A stretch of DNA of 25,898 bases from Candidatus Rifleibacteriota bacterium. GTDB lineage: Bacteria > UBP17 > UBA6191 > JACPRK01. The position numbers and the translations under genes were made by a program. The notes beneath the pieces were generated by a model. It was not told the DNA's origin and made no database searches. It worked only from the letters and a program-made list of their open reading frames with translations. Numbering within the stretch: position 1 is the stretch's first letter; each line of letters starts with the position of its first letter. The stretch is taken from NCBI GenBank assembly GCA_016213865.1, contig JACQZL010000007.1:1-25898 (forward strand), read 5' to 3'. Below, piece after piece: positions 22,532 through 25,898 of this stretch.

Positions 22532-23749
22532 ATGAATCTCAGCCAGTTGGCCAGGAACATTGCCCCGTCGCCCACTCTCAGCCTCAACGAGCAGGCCCGG
22601 GTCCTGAGAGAGAAGGGCGAAGCCGTCATCCATCTCGGCGCCGGCGAGCCCAAGAACAGGGCGCCGATCGGCGCGCTCCTGAGCTCCGCGGCGAAGCTCA
22701 CCGCCGGCGACGTCAAGTACACGCCGACGGAGGGCATCCCGTCCCTTCGCAAGGCGATCATCAAGTACACCGAGGAGAACTACGACCGTATCGTCGGTCC
22801 CGAGAACGTCATCGTCTCGGCCGGCGCGAAGCAGGCGCTCTACAACCTGCTCTTCACGCTCCTCAACCCGCAGGACGAGGTCATCGTGCTCGCCCCCTAC
22901 TGGGTCAGCTACCCCGAGATGATCAAGATGGTCTACGGGGTCCCCGTGATCGTCACGCCGGAGGACGGCAGCTTCTGCCCCCGGATGAAGGACATCGAGC
23001 CCGCGGTCAGCTCGTACACCAAGGCGATCATCGTCAACAGCCCGAACAACCCCTCGGGGGTGATGTACCCGGCCGACCTCATCGCGCAGCTCGTCGAGTT
23101 CTGCGAGAAGAAGGGCATCTACCTCATCATGGACGACATCTACCACCGGCTCGTCTTCGATGGAAAGGCGCCCATCTCTGCCTACAGGTACACGAAGAAG
23201 GACGTCGAGAACACCAAGGTCATCAGCATCAACGGGATCTCGAAGCTCTACGGCATGACCGGTTTCCGGATCGGCTGGGTCGTGGCCCCGCGCGAGCTGG
23301 TCGAGATCATGACGAACGTGCAGGCCCAGACCGTCTCGTGCACGTCGGTCCTGTTGCAGGCCGCGGCCGAGGGCGCGTTGACCGGCCTCCAGAGCCACGT
23401 CGAGGGCCTCCGCCTGACACTCGAGAATAACCGCAACGTGATGGTGCAGGAGGTCCTCTCCGTCAACGGTCTGCGCCTCACGAAGCCGGACGGGACGTAC
23501 TACTGCCTGCCGGACTTCCGGGCCTACAGCAACGATTCGGTGGGCCTGTCCCAGTTCTTGCTCAAGAAGGCACTCGTCGTGACCGTCCCGGGCAAGGAGT
23601 TCGGGATGGAAGGGCACTTGCGGTTGAGTTACGCCACCACCGTGAAGGACATCACCGAGGGCCTGGCCCGGATCCGGTGGGCCCTGGATCCGTCTTCGGC
23701 GCGCGAGATCTACATCGGCGAAAGGAAGCTCGTGAGGGACTGGCAATGA
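22532..23749 (+). CDS. Class I aminotransferase, aspartate-aminotransferase type (Ib-like)
   Basis: This gene encodes 405 residues from ATG 22532 (GGAGGT 11 bp upstream). An in-frame ATG at 22442 would add 30 Arg-rich residues with no family support. The PLP lysine is K238 in 'NGISKLYGMTGFRIGW'. Asn173 ('NSPNNPSG') and Asp201 ('MDDIYHRL') bind PLP, and 'APYWVSYPEM' with Trp124 is typical of the Ib aspartate aminotransferases. The reaction is probably aspartate + 2-oxoglutarate to oxaloacetate + glutamate. It overlaps the pckA start as ATGA, so the oxaloacetate producer and the oxaloacetate consumer are coupled in translation. The substrate is inferred from family and context; other amino acids are possible. 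Confidence 0.92.
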   Translation: MNLSQLARNIAPSPTLSLNEQARVLREKGEAVIHLGAGEPKNRAPIGALLSSAAKLTAGDVKYTPTEGIPSLRKAIIKYTEENYDRIVGPENVIVSAGAKQALYNLLFTLLNPQDEVIVLAPYWVSYPEMIKMVYGVPVIVTPEDGSFCPRMKDIEPAVSSYTKAIIVNSPNNPSGVMYPADLIAQLVEFCEKKGIYLIMDDIYHRLVFDGKAPISAYRYTKKDVENTKVISINGISKLYGMTGFRIGWVVAPRELVEIMTNVQAQTVSCTSVLLQAAAEGALTGLQSHVEGLRLTLENNRNVMVQEVLSVNGLRLTKPDGTYYCLPDFRAYSNDSVGLSQFLLKKALVVTVPGKEFGMEGHLRLSYATTVKDITEGLARIRWALDPSSAREIYIGERKLVRDWQ

Positions 23750-25389
23750 ACAACCTCCTCAACATCAAGACCCCGGCGCAGGGCGAAGCCCTCGCGTTGA
23801 AGAGCGACTACGGCCTGGACAACCACGGCATCGCGAACCTGCGCCAGGCCTACTGGAACCTGCCGACCGAGGCCCTCTACGAGGAGATCACCTTCCGCCA
23901 GGAGGCCCGGATCGCCCGTTTCGGGCCCATCATCGCAAACACCGGCGCGCACACTGCCCGCTCGGCCAACGACAAGTTCGTCGTCAAGGAGCCGGGCAGC
24001 GAGGAGAAGGTCTGGTGGGGCCAGTACAACCGCCCGTTCGCCCCGGACAAGTTCAACGACCTCTACAACCGGATGCTGGGCTTCCTCCAGGGCCGCGACG
24101 TCTTCGTCCAGGACTGCTACGCCGGTGCCGACCCGAACTACCGTCTGCCCGTGCGCTTGATCTGCGAGTACGCCTGGCACAGCCACTTCGTCCGCAATAT
24201 GCTCCTGGTGCCTGAGACGAACGAAGAGCTGCGACGGCACGTGCCCGAGTTCACCATCGTCTGCCTGCCGTCCTTCAAGGGCATCGCCCAGATCGACGGC
24301 ACCGCGTCGAACACCTTCATCGTCCTCGATTTCTCCAAGAAGCTCTGCGTCATCGGCAACACGGCCTATGCGGGCGAGATCAAGAAGTCGGTCTTCACGA
24401 TCCTCAACTACCTCCTCCCGCTCGAGGGCGTCCTGCCGATGCACTGCTCGGCCAACATGAGCTCCGACGGCTCGGACACGGCCATCTTCTTCGGTCTCTC
24501 GGGCACCGGCAAGACGACGCTCTCGGCCGACCCCTCGCGCCGGCTGATCGGCGACGACGAGCACGGCTGGAGCGACGAGGGCGTCTTCAACTTCGAGAAC
24601 GGCTGCTACGCCAAGGTCATCCAGCTCTCGGAGGCTGCCGAGCCGCAGATCTACGCCACGACCCGCCGGTTCGGGACCATCCTCGAGAACGTGATCTACG
24701 ATCCTGTCACTCGCCTCATCGATCTGGACAGCGACGTTCTCACCGAGAACACCCGCGGCTCGTACCCGCTCGACTTCATCGAGAACGCCGTACCCGAGAA
24801 GCTCGGCGGCCACCCCCGCAGCGTCATCCTGCTGACGTGCGACGCCTCCGGCGTGATGCCGCCCATCGCGCGGCTGACACCCGAACAGACCATGTATCAG
24901 TTCATCTCGGGCTACACGTCCAAGATCGCCGGCACCGAGGTTGGCCTGGGGCGCGAGCCGGAGATGACCTTCTCGGCCTGCTTCGGCGGGCCGTTCATGG
25001 TCCACCACCCGTACGTCTACGCCGACCTGCTGAAGCGCAAGATGCTGCGCCACGGCTCGACCTGCTGGCTCGTCAATACCGGCTGGATCGGCGGCCCCTA
25101 CGGCATCGGCAAGCGCATCAGCATCCGCTACACGCGCGCACTCCTCAACGCGGCCCTGAGCGGCAAGTTGCAGGACGTCGAGTTCGCCACCGACCCGGTC
25201 TTCGGCTTCCAGGTACCGAAGAGCTGCGAAGGCGTGCCCGCCAGCGTGCTGAACCCGGCCGATTCGTGGCCCAACCGCGAGAACTACATGACCCGCTACA
25301 AGGAGCTGGCCTCGCGGTTCGTCGAGAACTTCAAGAAGTTCGAATCGGGCTGCCCGCCGGAGGTCCTTGCGGCGGGGCCGAAGCGGTGA
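23746..25389 (+). CDS. pckA: Phosphoenolpyruvate carboxykinase (ATP)
   Basis: This gene encodes 547 residues, full length. The kinase-1a P-loop 'GLSGTGKT' is at 250-257, followed by the metal-binding 'IGDDEHGW' (268-275). 'YAGEIKKSVFTILNYLLP' (208-225) and 'SEEKVWWGQYNRPF' are characteristic of the ATP-dependent family rather than the GTP form. The enzyme decarboxylates and phosphorylates oxaloacetate to phosphoenolpyruvate, the entry step of gluconeogenesis. The ATG overlaps the aminotransferase stop by 4 bp. Aspartate or TCA-cycle carbon would thus be routed to sugars, which could feed the polysaccharide locus, although that link is only general. The downstream gap holds palindromes that may end transcription. 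Confidence 0.97.
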   Translation: MNNLLNIKTPAQGEALALKSDYGLDNHGIANLRQAYWNLPTEALYEEITFRQEARIARFGPIIANTGAHTARSANDKFVVKEPGSEEKVWWGQYNRPFAPDKFNDLYNRMLGFLQGRDVFVQDCYAGADPNYRLPVRLICEYAWHSHFVRNMLLVPETNEELRRHVPEFTIVCLPSFKGIAQIDGTASNTFIVLDFSKKLCVIGNTAYAGEIKKSVFTILNYLLPLEGVLPMHCSANMSSDGSDTAIFFGLSGTGKTTLSADPSRRLIGDDEHGWSDEGVFNFENGCYAKVIQLSEAAEPQIYATTRRFGTILENVIYDPVTRLIDLDSDVLTENTRGSYPLDFIENAVPEKLGGHPRSVILLTCDASGVMPPIARLTPEQTMYQFISGYTSKIAGTEVGLGREPEMTFSACFGGPFMVHHPYVYADLLKRKMLRHGSTCWLVNTGWIGGPYGIGKRISIRYTRALLNAALSGKLQDVEFATDPVFGFQVPKSCEGVPASVLNPADSWPNRENYMTRYKELASRFVENFKKFESGCPPEVLAAGPKR

Positions 25390-25454
25390 GCCTCCGGGCT
25401 CGGTGTCTGGAAGTGGCACCGACCATTCCGGTGTCGATTATCCACACGCTTCGC

Positions 25455-25539
25455 TCGCGAGGACGTATGGGCGGGGCTTGTCCCCGCCTGCTCTGGGCGC
25501 GCCTTGCGGGCGAGGACAAGCCCCGCTCCTACGTCGCGA
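25455..25539. repeat. Nested palindromic intergenic repeat
   Basis: GCGGGGCTTGTCC (25471-25483) pairs perfectly with GGACAAGCCCCGC (25514-25526). The pairing extends outward imperfectly through CGTA to TCGCGA at 25455-25460 and 25534-25539, giving an 85-bp hairpin-forming element. The type 'GGGGCTTGTCCCC' is common in intergenic DNA of many environmental genomes. Confidence 0.8.
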
Positions 25540-25580
25540 ACCGTGCGGCCAGTGAGGTCGGACTTGACCGGTGCCCTGTA

Positions 25581-25670
25581 AGTCTATCGGGAGAGGTCGC
25601 CCGAGCAGGTCGGTGGGGCAGGCAAGATGCCTGCCCCACTCCTCTTTCAAGACAGCATCTCCGATAGACT
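25581..25670. repeat. Second nested palindromic repeat, possible bidirectional terminator region
   Basis: The ends AGTCTATCGGGAGA (25581-25594) and TCTCCGATAGACT (25658-25670) are inverted with one extra G. Inside is a perfect hairpin GTGGGGCAGGCA-AGA-TGCCTGCCCCAC (25613-25639, 12-bp stem). It lies between the 3' ends of convergent genes, where a bidirectional terminator would be expected, but no T-run follows the stem. Confidence 0.75.
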
Positions 25671-25679
25671 CGCTGCCTC

Positions 25680-25885
25680 TCAGTTCCCGCCCGGCGTCCG
25701 GGGCGAGACCCACTTGCCCGTGCCGTTGCACTTGGGGCAATCGCGCGGCGTCATCTGGGCGCCTCCGGTGAGCTTGCCGCTGCCCAGACAGTTCGGACAG
25801 TCGTTGCTCGGGATGTTCGGGTCCTTCTCGGCGGAGGCTCCCTCTTCTCCTTCCTTCGCCGTCTCCTTCGACTTGCAGAATTTCA
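25680..25885 (-). CDS. Small CxxCxGxG zinc-knuckle protein, 5' end missing
   Basis: About 68 codons are visible, reading inward from the right edge. Two 'CPxCxGxG' knuckles ('CPNCLGSGK' and 'CPKCNGTGK') match the repeats of the DnaJ cysteine-rich domain, which bind zinc in pairs. Small proteins with only such repeats are common and often follow a signal or lipoprotein peptide. An early Cys in 'FCKSKE' could be part of that, but the true N terminus is lost. The frame continues into adapter sequence beyond 25885, so no start codon can be assigned. A chaperone function should not be assumed, because the J-domain and substrate-binding domains are not present. Confidence 0.65.
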
Positions 25886-25898
25886 AGATCGGAAGAGC
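25886..25898. other. Residual Illumina adapter sequence
   Basis: AGATCGGAAGAGC is identical to the universal start of the TruSeq adapter and forms the last 13 bases of the window. It is a sequencing artefact and not part of the genome. Confidence 0.9.

Overview
The window is about 26 kb of high-GC bacterial DNA, very probably a metagenome-derived contig. Its last 13 bases (25886-25898) are identical to the start of the Illumina TruSeq adapter, so the right edge is a library artefact. GC-rich codon use, ATGA/GTGA stop-start overlaps, a prokaryotic RING-type zinc finger, a PEGA-like protein and many palindromic intergenic repeats fit a large-genome soil or sediment lineage (Acidobacteriota, Planctomycetota, Myxococcota or a candidate phylum). 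No rRNA or other phylogenetic marker is present, so the phylum cannot be fixed.

Layout. (1) 1-450: the end of a TPR-type protein. (2) 633-1175: a two-gene cassette of toxin-antitoxin type (DUF4258-like plus YgiT-type zinc finger). (3) 1106-16852: a surface-polysaccharide locus, mostly on the minus strand, in two blocks. The promoter-proximal block (16852 down to 9029) encodes a truncated bacterial sugar transferase, a split transketolase, a DegT-type sugar aminotransferase, a class I aminotransferase, a SAM methyltransferase and two GT4 glycosyltransferases. The second block (about 7657 down to 1106) encodes a MurJ/Wzx-like flippase, a second methyltransferase, an AsnB-type amidotransferase, a GT2 glycosyltransferase and a Wzy-like polymerase. 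A lone plus-strand GT2 gene (8094-9071), with its own promoter-like sequence, sits between the blocks. Together these make a plausible initiation, sugar modification, assembly, export and polymerisation set for an O-antigen or exopolysaccharide. The initiating transferase, however, lacks its C-terminal region and is fused in frame to the transketolase N subunit.

(4) 16853-17527: about 675 bp without genes, largely occupied by two palindromic elements. (5) 17528-18307: a protein ending in a prokaryotic RING-like zinc finger. (6) 18322-21201: a minus-strand string of secreted HAD phosphatase, macrodomain protein, pterin carbinolamine dehydratase and a dihydroorotate-dehydrogenase-like protein whose catalytic Cys is replaced. 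(7) 21615-22295: an exported PEGA-like protein. (8) 22532-25389: an aspartate-type aminotransferase translationally coupled to ATP-dependent PEP carboxykinase, an aspartate to oxaloacetate to PEP gluconeogenic pair. (9) 25390-25679: two more nested palindromes. (10) 25680-25885: the end of a small CxxCxGxG zinc-knuckle protein.

The least explained DNA is the repeat content. One element of about 165 bp has a conserved 113-bp core that can fold as several hairpins inside terminal inverted repeats, and it occurs three times (near 7.7, 17.1 and 21.4 kb). A MITE-like 252-bp element has 26-bp ends and a probable target duplication (17213-17481). A third family carries the widespread ATTCCC-type palindrome (7877-7946). 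All three lie in intergenic DNA beside gene starts.
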